Source: Ectocarpus siliculosus
Lineage: Eukaryota; Sar; Phaeophyceae; Ectocarpales; Ectocarpaceae
DNA: 64,000 bases
Assembly (NCBI GenBank): GCA_000310025.1
Contig: FN649757.1
Coordinates: forward strand, 170,146 to 234,145
Direction: 5' to 3'
The notes under the pieces were generated by a model. The model was not told the origin of the DNA, made no database searches, and saw only the letters and a list, made by a program, of their open reading frames with translations. A program made the translations under genes and the position numbers. Of the stretch, positions 13,142 through 22,469 are shown in pieces; positions within the stretch are counted from its first letter, which is position 1, and every line of letters begins with the position of its first letter.

Positions 13142-13327
13142 GTGCTTCCACTCATTGGCGCGTCCCGTGCTGATACGTGTACAGCTTTTTTTTTTTTTTT
13201 CCTTTGAGATCGGTTAACTCTACTCGCCAAAAGCACGAGTGCTTCCACTCATTGGCGCGTCCCGTGCTGAGGCTGACATCACATATGCAGCACGGGTGCT
13301 TCCACTCATTGGCGCGTCCCGTGCTGA
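13142..13327 (+). repeat. Three copies of a 32-bp unit with poly-T tracts
   Basis: The unit beginning GTGCTTCCACTCATTGGCGC and ending CCCGTGCTGA occurs at 13142-13173, 13239-13270 and 13296-13327. The first and last copies are each followed by an ACGTGTAC block, a long T run and a GAGATCGGTTAACT block. It lies between A1 and the recombinase start, in the 5' part of the DIRS-like element, and could be a leader or regulatory repeat. Confidence 0.7.
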
Positions 13328-14070
13328 CACGTGTACGACTTCGTTTTTTTTTTTTTTTGCGTTGAGATCGGTTAACTTCCACTCGCCATCAACACGGTTT
13401 TTGCTTCATTTTATCCGTTCCTGTGAATGCTGTTGTATGCACTTTCCGATTACGTATGCGGCCGCTTTGTATACCGTGGGACTTGTCAATGCCATCAGTG
13501 GAGACGATAGCTTACGTGAGCATATTATGCATTCGGCTACACTATTTTACCCGTCTGTGTGCGGCACAGACCAGGCACCGGCAAAGTAGTCCCGAGTGAG
13601 CAGCCGGAAACAGAGAACAAGGCACCTGCACCATGTACATACTCTTGACAGCACACGCCTCGTGCCCCACTGCCGCGGGTCGATTGGTTATGTCCGATGC
13701 CGCAAGGGTTCTCCACCCTGTGCAGTACAATGGCTGCTATCGTGGCACGTACAGCAGCGCGTTTTTTCCGTTAAATTATTTTTTCAGCGAGAGTACATCT
13801 CCTCGGGTTGGGATGAACGGCATCCCATGTGTGGGAGGGTACCTATCTGAACGACGTGGCGAGAGAGACTGCGGTACGCCGCTTATCTTACTGCACCCTC
13901 CCCCCCCCGTGCTAATGCACTCAGCGGTGAGGTCACAAGAGTAGCGGGACGCGGGAAGGAACACGGCAGACACGATGGATGTTGGACACAGACCCGATTA
14001 CACACCTTATATGGAGGGTCCCGAGCGCGCGCTGGTCGCTTCCCCAATGCTTGCGCCGCGTCCCGTCCTT

Positions 14071-14337
14071 TTTCTAAACTGCCGCCGCTACTGCGTTAGG
14101 CGGCTGCTGCTGTCCTTCCGTTGCTTCACGCGCTCTGCAGCTTTCACACGTTACCCGACTTTGGTACAGCCCCTGCGTGAACTCGATCACGGAATGACAC
14201 CCCCCAGCTCTAGACTACAATAATAAATCCAAACACCGTGACCCTGGGTTTCCGATAGAAAATGAAGCCAAATTCTAATTCGACTGTTACAAAATATACA
14301 CCAGTTTATTCTATCTGCCCTTCGAACAAACCTTCCT
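14071..14337 (-). repeat. Split direct repeat A1
   Basis: The 267-bp partner of 11753-12019, at the 5' end of the DIRS-like element as read on the minus strand. No target duplication is evident, as expected for DIRS-type integration. Confidence 0.85.
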
Positions 14338-15159
14338 GTAACCTGGTTGCCGTGGGGTGATCGGCTTGTTTTACAAAGTCGTTGCCAAGCTACGAAAGCC
14401 CAGCCCCGATGGCAAACATCGGGGAGGGGTGGTGGCATGGGGGGGGGCTAATCTATTCTCCGGATCAAAGACAGAAACGGTAGCAACAGAAGAAAACTGC
14501 ACACGTCTACGAAGGTTTCTACCTTGCGCTCGAGTTCGTGTTGAGTACTACTTTCACCATCATTATCCTTGCTGCCACTACAGAGGGGGGCCCGGTATAG
14601 TGCAGGGGTGTGTCCAGAGATTTTACCTGCACTATACCGGCCACCTGCACTACTCTGAAGAGTTCCCCAATAGTGCAGGTTCGTCACTTTTGAGGTTTCG
14701 AATATCCTGCACTACATAGTGCAGGTCCTGCACAATTGTACTCACTATTGAGGAGATGCTTGACTTCATGGTGTGGCGCGCACGCTTGCGGGGCTAACCG
14801 GGTACGAATGGATCGAATTACAGTAGTACTGGGCCTTGTCCTAGCGTGGGCGTGGGCAGACTGTCTCGCGACGCGTTGTGGTCCCCCCCTGTCGCACACA
14901 CACATATGTTGTAGAAGAATTACTTTTACGTTCCACCGTTATTTCTTCCTGCCTCAGCACTCGTATTGTACTGCACACTCTGAACTGCTGTCGCGCGAAC
15001 CAGCCCGTCCACGTTACTACGTAACTAACGAAGCTAAATCTCATTCCTTGTTGCCCTTATTCGATGTTGCAAAATAAAAAAGACCAAAAAGGAAAAACAC
15101 GACAGGAAGCGCGCACTGCAAGAAAACAAACAATCGCTACAGCGGACCCCCCGCCCGCA

Positions 15160-15249
15160 TTACGCGAAAATTTCCCTCATGTCTGCCTGACGCACTCGCT
15201 GAGCGGAATGCGCTGCTATCATCACCAGATCATCGTCCGCGCAAGGCAT
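15160..15249 (-). CDS. 29-codon relic fusing the first and last codons of the pogo-like element's frames
   Basis: On the minus strand the frame starts MPCADDD and ends VRQADMREIFA before TAA. The start matches MPCAEGE at 38042 in the full-length element (its zinc-binding frame). The remainder matches the transposase C-terminus there (MIAAHAAKGVRQTDMREFVDE, split here as MIAAHAAKGV and RQTDMREFVDE). The whole interior has been lost while an open frame remains. It cannot be catalytic. Whether the frame is kept by chance or does something is unknown. Confidence 0.5.
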   Translation of the reverse strand: MPCADDDLVMIAAHSAQRVRQADMREIFA

Positions 15250-15344
15250 GGTGCACCTCTGCGTAGAGCTCTCTTTGGGTCTGCAGCAGCACGTGTACCC
15301 TCGTTTCTGTGTTGATTTTGTCCGCTGTCCGTGTGTGTTGTTAT

Positions 15345-16060
15345 TGTTAGCATCGACCGCGTTAACCGGCTGACCAATGAAAAGACGTCAGTCTCAGTGC
15401 GGGTGAAAACCAAGAACACTTCTAAATGCCATTAACTGGGACCCCGTAAGGGGGCGCCATGGGGGAGACTAGCCTGTTCTCCGGATCAAAGACAGAAAAG
15501 GTAGTAACAGAAGAAAACTGCGCACGTCTACGAAGGCTGCTACACTTTGCACTCGAGTTCGTTTTGGAGTGCTTTCACCGTCATCCTCCTTCCTTCCAAC
15601 TCCATCGTTCTCATGGTCGTTTTCACAGCAACTTCTCGACATTTCTTCTACAGCCCTGCGTCGTTTGTGGTGGGGAAGGTCGTCTGGCTCGCAGCTCTTG
15701 CTCTCTTCCACGCCGCCATTCCCTCCTCGACTGCTGATTTGGTCTCTGTCATGTCCTCCTTCGTTCCCTCTCCTCCTGCTTCATCGCTGCCAAATGACTT
15801 CCCGTCATTGCCATGCTTGTCGTTTCTAGCTGCGCTACTATGTACCGAGATCCGAACCTATTGGCCGTGGTGGGAACTGATCAAGAAGTAGTCCGTGACG
15901 TTTGAAAACATCACGAAATCGCACGGATAGAAAACGGGCCAGCTCGAAGGTATACAGTCTCCGAATCCTTGGTATACCGTCTCCGAATGCTTTTTGGTAT
16001 GAAAAGCCTCAAGGCGAAGCAAGGCAGTTTTGTTGTCGAAATTACCCTTGCAAAAGGTGT
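15345..16060 (-). mobile_element. GT-targeting retroelement copy 2 (5' truncated)
   Basis: The 3' end at 15345 follows CCGTGTGTGTTGTTATTG. The 5' break at 16060 is followed at once by GTGTGTGTGTC. It is nearly identical to 17026-17740 apart from a short tandem duplication of GGTATAC.GTCTCCGAATCC around 15945-15990. It lies in the GT tract of pogo-like element 2. Confidence 0.7.
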
Positions 16061-16077
16061 GTGTGTGTCTTTGTTAT

Positions 16078-16493
16078 TAGCATCGACCGCACTAACCTGC
16101 TGACAAATGAAAATACGTCAGTCTCAGTGCGGTTAAACACACAAGACACTTTCTAAATGTCATCAACGGGAACCCCATGAGGGGGGCGGCATGGGGGGGA
16201 CTTTGCTATTCTCCAAATGAAGACAGAAACGGTAGCAACAGAAGAAAACTGCACGCATCTACCAAGTTTACTACCTTGCACTCTAGTTCGTTTTGGAGTG
16301 CTTTCACCATCACCACCATCCCCCTTGCTTTCACCCCCATCATCGTTCTCATCATCATTTGTACAACAACTGTTTTTCGCCAGTTCTTCTCTGTCCCCCT
16401 GCGTCGTTTGTTGTGGTGAAGGTCATCTGGCTCGAAGCTCTCGCTCTCTTCCACGCTATAATTCCCGCCTTGCTTGTTGTAATGGTCTTTGTG
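16078..16493 (-). mobile_element. GT-targeting retroelement copy 3 (5' truncated)
   Basis: Starts with the same 3' end (TTAGCATCGACCGCACTAAC) after GTGTGTGTC and is cut at TGGTCTTTGT, followed by GTGTGTCC and the right end of pogo-like element 2. It is more diverged than copies 2 and 4. Confidence 0.65.
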
Positions 16494-17025
16494 TGTGTCC
16501 AACCTGCACTACTGCAGGGCAACGCGGTGCCCAACCTGCACTATAGCGGGACCGCCCTCAGTATTGCACGACCTGCACTATTGAGGGCGCTGTCCGTGTC
16601 CAGAGATTTTACCTGCCCTATACCGGCCACCTGCACTATTCAACCTGCACTATAACAGGCCCCCCTCTGTACCATCATTCTCACCATCATTTTGACAGCA
16701 ATCATTCGGCCGTTTTTCTCTAGCCCTGTCGTTTGTAGTAAAGGTCGTCTTGCTCAAAGATCGTGCTCTCTTCCGCGCCATGATGCCCTCCTCGACTGCA
16801 GTTTTGGTCTCTTTCTTGTCCTCCTCCCGTTCCCTCTCCTCCTCCTTTATCGCTGTCAGACGAATTCCCCTCATTACCATCCTGGTCGTTTCTATCTGCC
16901 TACTACCGAGATCCCAACCTGTGGGCCGTGGTGGAAGCTGATCAATATGTAGTCAGTGACAATTGAAAACGTCCCGAGTTGGTATGGACAGAAAACGAGC
17001 CAGCTGTGTGTGTGCTTTTACTATT

Positions 17026-18620
17026 AGCATCGATTGCGTTAACCGGTTGACCAATGAAAAGACGTCAGTCTCAGTGCGGGTGAAAACCAAGAACACTTCT
17101 AAGTGCCATTAACTGGGACCCGTAAGGGGGCGCCATGGGGGAGACTAACCTATTCTCCGGATCAAAGACAGAAACGGTAGTAACAGAAGAAAACTGCACA
17201 CGTCTACGAAGGCTGCTACACCTTGCACTCGAGTTCGTTTTGGAGTGCTTTCACCGTCATCCTCCTTCCTTCCAACTCCATCGTTCTCATGGTCGTTTCA
17301 CAGCAACTTCTCGGACATTTCTTCTACAGCCCTGCGTCGTTCGTGGTGGGGAAGGTCGTCTGGCTCGCAGCTCTTGCTCTCTTCCACGCCGCCATTCCCT
17401 CCTCGACTGCTGATTTGGTCTCTGTCTTGTCCTCCTTCGTTCCCTCTCCTCCTGCTTCATCGCTGCCAAATGACTTCCCGTCATTGCCATGCTTGTCGTT
17501 TCTAGCTGCGCTACTATGTACCGAGATCCGAACCTATTGGCCGTGTTGTGAACTGATCAAGAAGTAGTCCATGACCTTTGAAAACATCACGAATTCGTAC
17601 GGATAGAAAACGGGCCAGCTCGAAGGTATACCGTCTCCGAATCCTGTTGGTATGAAAAGCCTTTGGGCGAAGCAAGGCTGTTTTGTTGTCGAAATTACCC
17701 TTGCAAGAGGCTTCATATGCAAAGTAGTTAGCGATGGCTACGATAAGTCGATTGGTGCATTTGCCAAGGCCACCACACGTTGAAAAAGCAGGAGTAAGGA
17801 GGGTAGATCTGCACGGGTTGAAACTTCCAGCATAGTGATTTGCCTTACTTGCAGCTAGATCTTCGAGGGCGGATCCTGGCTTTTGGATCGACATGTACAT
17901 GCCTCGACCTGCGGACGGGTTTACTATTGCTACGTCTACAAGAATGCACTTGGGGCAGAGGTTCTCTACTTTATCTCCTGCGTGTAATCCTGGGGGGATC
18001 CCGAAGTTCACCTTGTAGAGCCCTTTTCCCCTACCAGTGCCTGTAGTAAGTGGGGAAGAGTGTTCTACGGCGATAGGCATGTGGCATTTGTGAAATGTCT
18101 AAAAGATCACGCGAGCCATCCTGTTGTGCAGGAAGGTCGAGGCGCCGGTCTTCGTGCAGACCAGGGAATGGTATCGGCTCAACCGTTTCTTGCACCGCGA
18201 CAATGCACCTGAATCGCAAAGCCTGCCTGTGTCACATTCAGTTTGATCATGGGTCCCCAGCACACAACCGATTGCCTCTCGATACAAGTCAGGCAGCACT
18301 CGTTCATCTGGCGAGAGTCCTTGTGTTGTCAGCCACGACAAAACTCCGCTGCCTTCGACTTCCTCCAAGCGGACCAACGCTCTCTTCCTTGACGTTTCCT
18401 GCAATCCGACCTTCTTGAAGTCTGTCTCCAACATATGGCGCACTGCCGTATGAAGAGGTTTCAACAGAACAGCTTTTGCCCCAAAAACTTGGTAGTGCCC
18501 GCCAAATTCATTTCGGCCGCATGTCGACGGTGTTTGCCTTTCTTTGTCAGGGCTGTCGCCTCCATCGCTTCTCCCCACCTTCCCAGCCTCCATGACAAAA
18601 ATTCCTTGAAGAGGGGGAGT
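17026..18620 (-). mobile_element. GT-targeting retroelement copy 4 (longest copy)
   Basis: The 3' end at 17026 follows GTGTGTGTGC. The upstream limit near 18620 meets GAGTGTGTATGC. It contains about 0.5 kb of 3' untranslated sequence (17026-17513) and 1.1 kb of decayed coding sequence (17514-18593). The untranslated part includes CCAAT and ACGTCA-like blocks within GACCAATGAAAAGACGTCAG, present in nearly all copies. Confidence 0.7.
17514..18593 (-). pseudogene. C-terminal part of a retroelement polyprotein
   Basis: Two minus-strand frames (18593-18099 and 18080-17514) are separated by a stop near 18097. The first carries a Cys/His cluster (TECDTGRLCDSG, SRCKKRLSRYHSLVC, LHNRMAR) that resembles the zinc-binding site after the reverse transcriptase in many retroelements. 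The second has LVDVAIVNPSAG, then KANHYAGSF, then LLTPAFSTCGGLGK and RLIVAIANYFAYEA. An acidic ...DV..VNP segment followed by a Thr-Cys-Gly-Gly block is typical of the C-terminal, restriction-endonuclease-like part of such polyproteins. The reverse transcriptase itself is absent, so assignment to a non-LTR class rests on 5' truncation and the constant 3' end. At least one stop breaks it. Confidence 0.45.
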
Positions 18621-18633
18621 GTGTATGCTTGAA

Positions 18634-18690
18634 TTGTTAGCATCGACCGCGCTAACCGGCTGACCAATGAAAAGACGTCAGTCTCATTAC
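18634..18690 (-). mobile_element. GT-targeting retroelement copy 5 (3' stub)
   Basis: Only about 57 bases of the 3' end remain (GTTAGCATCGACCGCGCTAA ... GTCTCATTACG), followed directly by GTGTGTGTGTGTG and the right end of pogo-like element 1. Confidence 0.6.
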
Positions 18691-18826
18691 GGTGTGTGTG
18701 TGTGTAGTGAACCAGCACTCTTGCTCGGCGCCGTCCTATTGAGGGCGCTGGCTGTGTCCAGAGATTAACCGGCACTATGTTGGGCACCGGCACTATTCAT
18801 CAGGCATTCTCTAGGTCCCTGTACTG

Positions 18827-19219
18827 TACATGCTTCGTCAATATGAACAAAACCTTCGACTGTGTCGCTCGCTTAATAGGGTGGTGGAAGATCTCGCTGC
18901 AAGCGGGCCGTTTATGGCCTTGTCGGCGCAATCCGTAGATGGCATCGATGTCTGCGACGGCACGGAGGGCATGGATAGCGACAAAGGCGACGGGGCTCTC
19001 CTCGGTCACGGGCAGATCCAAGGTGAACAGGTGTCGGCCTGCAATAGTCCTGCGAGGATTATCGACACGGTCTCCGATCGGCCAACTGAGAACGGGACTG
19101 CGTCCACGAGGTTTCCCGAACTGAGTGAGGGCAGCGGTTTGATGGAGAGTTCTATGGATGATGAAATTGCTACCAAGGATTGGTTGGATGCGACCCATGC
19201 CATGTTAGATGAACTCTGA
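18827..19219 (+). other. Last exon of copy A, downstream part
   Basis: Continues the frame from 9962-9970 after the transposon: MLRQYEQNLRLCRSLNRVVE ... ATKDWLDATHAMLDEL, then TGA. It is rich in Asp and Glu (MDSDKGDG, SSMDDE) and ends in the DWLD.THAML motif that copy C also has (EDWLDVTHAML). An acidic tail with bulky hydrophobic residues would fit a transcriptional activation region, which is inference. Confidence 0.65.
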
Positions 19220-19910
19220 TTTGTAACTCGAACAACCCAACTTTGTTGGCATCCTTTGGTTGGAACACCAGCGGGGCGCTTTCTTTCCTTCTCCCTTGTG
19301 TAGTCTGAATATGGCTAGAGGCTGCGTCACAACAGTCCATAGAGGCACAGCCTTTGCAATAAGAAGGTACGTCACGAGAAACGCAATTCAGTGATTACCA
19401 TTGCCCCAATCTGTGCTTCTTGATATCTGAGGGTTTGGCGAAGGTTTTGAAGTTCAATGTATGTAGAGCTCATCACGGTGACATACGTTCGGCTTCATTC
19501 GCGTGGAGGAAGAGTACAGCACGCACATACCTTGCACCCGCAAAAAGTGTTGTTGACTCGGATTGTTTTCCTGGAAAGTGCGAAACCATGATGGCGATGG
19601 TTTGCAGCCTGTTCAGGAATTGCCACCAGAAGTAGGCTTGAACTAGTTGGCGGTGTTAATCGCTTCGAGTTCTTCGAGTTGTTCCTCTGTATTTGGTTAT
19701 TATATCGCCTCGAGGGGTGTATTGCGAGGTGTGATATGCATGCGCACCTGCTGCTGCAGAAAGCCTTGAGAGAAAATCGCCTGTTTAGGACGCATAGGTG
19801 CAAAATACAAGTAGGGCGTACCAGTTGCCGTGGAGTTTTGATTTTCTGCCAAGCACGCAAACGACTTGTTCTGAATCTTTAGGATTGAAGAACTCTTGCA
19901 GCCAGAATGC
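19220..19910 (+). other. Duplicated 3' flank of the regulator gene
   Basis: The stretch has counterparts after copies B (45200-45830) and C (59342-59910), including CTTCCTTCTC...GTGGTCTG or GTGTAGTCTG, TTCTTGAACT.GTT, and GCAGCTGCTGCAGGC or CACCTGCTGCTGCAGA. It probably holds the 3' untranslated region and downstream sequence of the duplicated locus. No separate gene is recognised. Confidence 0.4.
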
Positions 19911-21468
19911 TGATTGGTCTTGAGGTATCATGACGACTGGCTGCTGCTGGATTGACACTCAGCACCCCTAGCTGCTCTTCGGCACGGGTCAGAAGTTGTT
20001 CTGAGATGGGGCATACGCAGCTGTAACAGTAGTTGGCTATCAACCACAGGCAGCCATTCAATCCTCGTGGTTTCTTGCTATGAACGTCACTTCGGACTGT
20101 CTATCAGATTGTGACGTGTCGGATAACCTGTCGAAGAACGACCTTTGTGCGGTTCATCAGGCCCATGTGTGTTCGGGCTCGCTGACAGCATTTCAGGTCT
20201 TCATGCATGACGCGCAGCAGAGAAGAACAAGCACTCTGAGAAAGGCGAAAGATAGGAACAAAATTGTTGAGTGCGGCCGATAGCGGAGTGAATTCAATAT
20301 CCGATGTTTTTATGCCGAAGGCAGGGCGAGGTGGAGAATACAAACGCCGGCATGCCCCCAATGTATCACGTGCCTAATGAAGTTTGTCAAGCATATCTTG
20401 AGCTGATGGGCGAAAGAGAAGAAAAGGAAAAATGCAGGAAAAGAACGCCAAACGAGTACACAGCAGTGCAATAGCAAATAAACGCCTTCGGTCGTTGCTT
20501 CAAGTTCTGAAGATTTAGCTTCAGCTCCTCAGACCAATATCCGTCGAAGTTTCATTCGACTCCCCCACCCCTTGCGCGACCCTTCCCGAAATGCTGATCC
20601 CCAGCTATACTGCATATCTCGCCGCGGAGTCTCGAGTATGGTGGTTGGGTGGGGAATCCCAGATCATGACCCCTCCCCGAGTTTGACGAGCTTCCGCCTC
20701 CTGTAGCCAGCAAGAGTCGGTCTTGTCTGTGTCGCCACACGAACGTGGCGGTTGAACAGAGAAAGCGGGTCTGTCCGGTGCATCGCAGCATGTTGTTTTG
20801 TTTTTTCTTGCTGAGTGAGTGGCGCTTCCTACCTTGATGGTTTGTATCCCTCAGGCCGCCACTGCTGTGGTGGTGCACCACAGCGGGCATCTCGGAGGTT
20901 ACGGTCTCACTACTGTCAGTTTTGGACACACGCCCGTACGCGTCACTTATTCCCTAACGTGCACGGACAGCAACAATCATCGTTGCTCTCGTTCGTGAGT
21001 ACGACGCATGTTTGGAGTATACTATCTGCGGGTCTGGCCTTTTTTTGTCTCGTTCTTGCGCGTGTTCGGTTTGTGTAGCCTATGTATGTTGTTGCTTTGA
21101 GTGTCGCCGGACCGCATGTCCAGCAGGGTTTCCGGACGGCATGTCAACTGCCGCGATCGCTGCCCCTGGTCTTTCAGTACATGGTTCGGTGGTGTGCATC
21201 TACGCGGCTACGCTCGTCTACATCGAACTTGGACGTTGATATTCAAGTTAACTTTGTTGGAACTGCCCGTCCCTTCGTCCATCTATACCTCATCATCCAT
21301 ACTATCAAACAAGAATAATATCATTGGCGGTGAATGAGCCGCAATCCACCAACTGAGGTTTTCAATGCAGTCGTTAGTCCACCTCCACCACGGAGGAAAC
21401 GCCTTCGCCAAGAATTCTCCTTTCTTCCCTCTCTCCGCCCCTCCCATTTCCGGTTCTTGGACAGCAGC

Positions 21469-21505
<37 letters not shown>

Positions 21506-22440
21506 GGTTTTGTCTTCTTCACATTATACTTGTGTCAGTTGCTAATCCCAGAAACAACCAGTGGACTGTTTCAAACAACTACCCGTAGTAAACGTTAGCG
21601 TCCGCAAGAGTCCGCGAAGCGTTTGACCGACTCCCTGTCTCCGGTTTATTGACTCTATCGATGGTACATGAAATGGCCTCGAGGGGCATTGCTCGCCAAC
21701 ATAAGAAGGCGTTCAGGGCGGGCAAAGGACTTCCCTCTATGCGCGTTTGTACATTTGCTGCTGCATAGGGTTCGCGAACGATCTCCCGTTATTACTCCCC
21801 TATGCCCAAGTACTGTATTTTGTCTTCTGTACTCTCGATCGCTCTCCGCTCATTCGTGTTTTGTTGTAAAAGTGATTGGGTTCCTACCCAACCCAAAATC
21901 CATTTTCACTGGTATTGGACGGGTATATATCCTTCCTTGCAAGGTCGAAACCCCCACAAGGCAAGTCGCCGCCCTCCTTTCACACATATTTTCAACACAC
22001 CTCTTGCTCGCGTAGCGATGCGCGTCTCAAACGGAACAACGTGCGCGAACAGCAATCGACCATCGTTGTTCGCTAGCATACGTCAATGTCATATATGTCA
22101 TGCTAGGCATGTGTGTTCGCGCTGTTTATTTGGTTCTTCGTTCACGCGCATGACTTGCGGTACTTGTTGCTGCGTGGTATCCGGGTTCCTGTGCATGTGT
22201 GTCAGTAGTTTCCCGTTGAGTCGCGGCAATACTACACGCCCTCCACCTTTCTGCCTTTCTCTCCTCTCTCCCTTCCGTCTCTTTGTTGGGGAGATCAATT
22301 AATAATTTATTTTTTGTCTTCACTTTAAATCAGCGCTCCCAGTACTAGTGCCGTCCTACTCCAGCCCGTGGTCACACAGAAGAGTCCCTCTCTACCCTCC
22401 CATCCTGCGGTACGTTGCCTTCGATTTTTAATGCGAGAAG
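19911..22440. other. Intergenic region without a recognised gene
   Basis: Short frames only. A (GTT)n tract of 13 units is at about 21469-21507. Nothing else could be supported. Confidence 0.5.
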
Positions 22441-22469
22441 AGTTCAGCACTCTCTTCCCTCTGTGTACA

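Larger units (their letters stand above)
11447..14337 (-). mobile_element. DIRS/Ngaro-like element with split direct repeats
   Basis: Read on the minus strand the order is repeat A1 (14337-14071), a tyrosine-recombinase frame (13114-12347), then repeats B1 (about 12293-12020), A2 (12019-11753) and B2 (about 11702-11447). The A1-ORF-B1-A2-B2 layout is the split-direct-repeat structure known for Ngaro/PAT-type DIRS retrotransposons. Only about 1 kb separates A1 from the recombinase, and no reverse transcriptase, RNase H or gag is visible, so this is an internally deleted or non-autonomous copy. It sits inside retroelement copy 1, close to the scaffold gap. Confidence 0.7.
14581..16669 (-). mobile_element. 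Pogo/Tigger-like DNA transposon 2, nested in retroelement copy 1
   Basis: The left end CAGAGGGGGGCCCGGTATAG and right end CTATAACAGGCCCCCCTCTG are inverted and flanked by TA (14579-14580 and 16670-16671). Its subterminal motif is ACCTGCACTAT throughout, where the other two pogo-like elements use ACCGGCACTAT. Internal landmarks match the 35816-38298 element, but the transposase is deleted to a 29-codon frame. Two retroelement copies (15345-16060 and 16078-16493) occupy its internal GT tract. Removing it joins retroelement copy 1 exactly at one TA. Confidence 0.85.
10633..17008 (-). mobile_element. GT-targeting retroelement copy 1, broken into three parts by later insertions
   Basis: The retroelement 3' end (minus strand) is at 10633-10742 beside (GT)n. 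The copy continues at about 14430-14580 (CTATTCTCCGGATCAAAGAC ...) and again at 16670-17008, where it stops at GCCAGCT next to GTGTGTGTGC. The order of its sequence is uninterrupted once the DIRS-like element, the gap region and pogo-like element 2 are removed. The second break is exact: ...GCTGCCAC-TA on the left and TA-CCATCAT on the right. Confidence 0.6.
9971..18826 (-). mobile_element. Composite pogo/Tigger-like DNA transposon 1, in the last exon of copy A
   Basis: The ends are CAGTACGGGGACCTA at 9971 and its inverted partner, whose reverse complement is CAGTACAGGGACCTA, ending at 18826. TA flanks both sides (9969-9970 and 18827-18828), as expected for Tc1/mariner-pogo elements. Subterminal copies of ACCGGCACTAT lie near both ends. 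Internal landmarks of the 35816-38298 element are present at 10340-10600, including the CATGTCTGCCTGGCG block and the GCAGCAGCA...(GT)n tract. Most of the 8856 bases are secondary insertions: retroelement copies, a DIRS-like element and a second pogo-like element. No transposase remains. Excising it with one TA restores a reading frame through the host exon. Confidence 0.8.
4763..19219 (+). pseudogene. Zn2Cys6/MHR-like regulator, copy A, interrupted by a transposon
   Basis: Predicted DNA-binding transcription regulator, nuclear by family. Exons supported by alignment to copies B and C: 4763-4945 (second half of the zinc cluster, C-AAKGSQ-C-TY, then basic residues), 5383-5490, 5701-5926, 6121-6197, 6422-6467, 6719-6781, 7069-7167, 7410-7675, one ending at 7984, 8370-8464, 9625-9804, and a last exon 9962-9970 plus 18829-19219. 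Most junctions are phase 2. The middle (WCAIALGALAKGSP, AWAMLAYLYGFMGD) resembles the middle homology region of fungal Zn2Cys6 factors. Lesions: an in-frame 21-nt deletion in exon 7, a one-base insertion near 7940 in the helix exon (shown by comparison with copy C), and an 8.86 kb element nine bases into the last exon. The first zinc-cluster exon is not visible upstream. Probably non-functional; family assignment fairly sure. Confidence 0.65.

Noticed and set aside
17026-18690. The repeated 3' blocks at 17026 and 18634 as LTRs of one element
   Set aside because: The blocks are only about 60 bp, every copy is truncated at a different point, and each end adjoins GT repeats. This fits tandem 5'-truncated retrocopies better than an LTR element.
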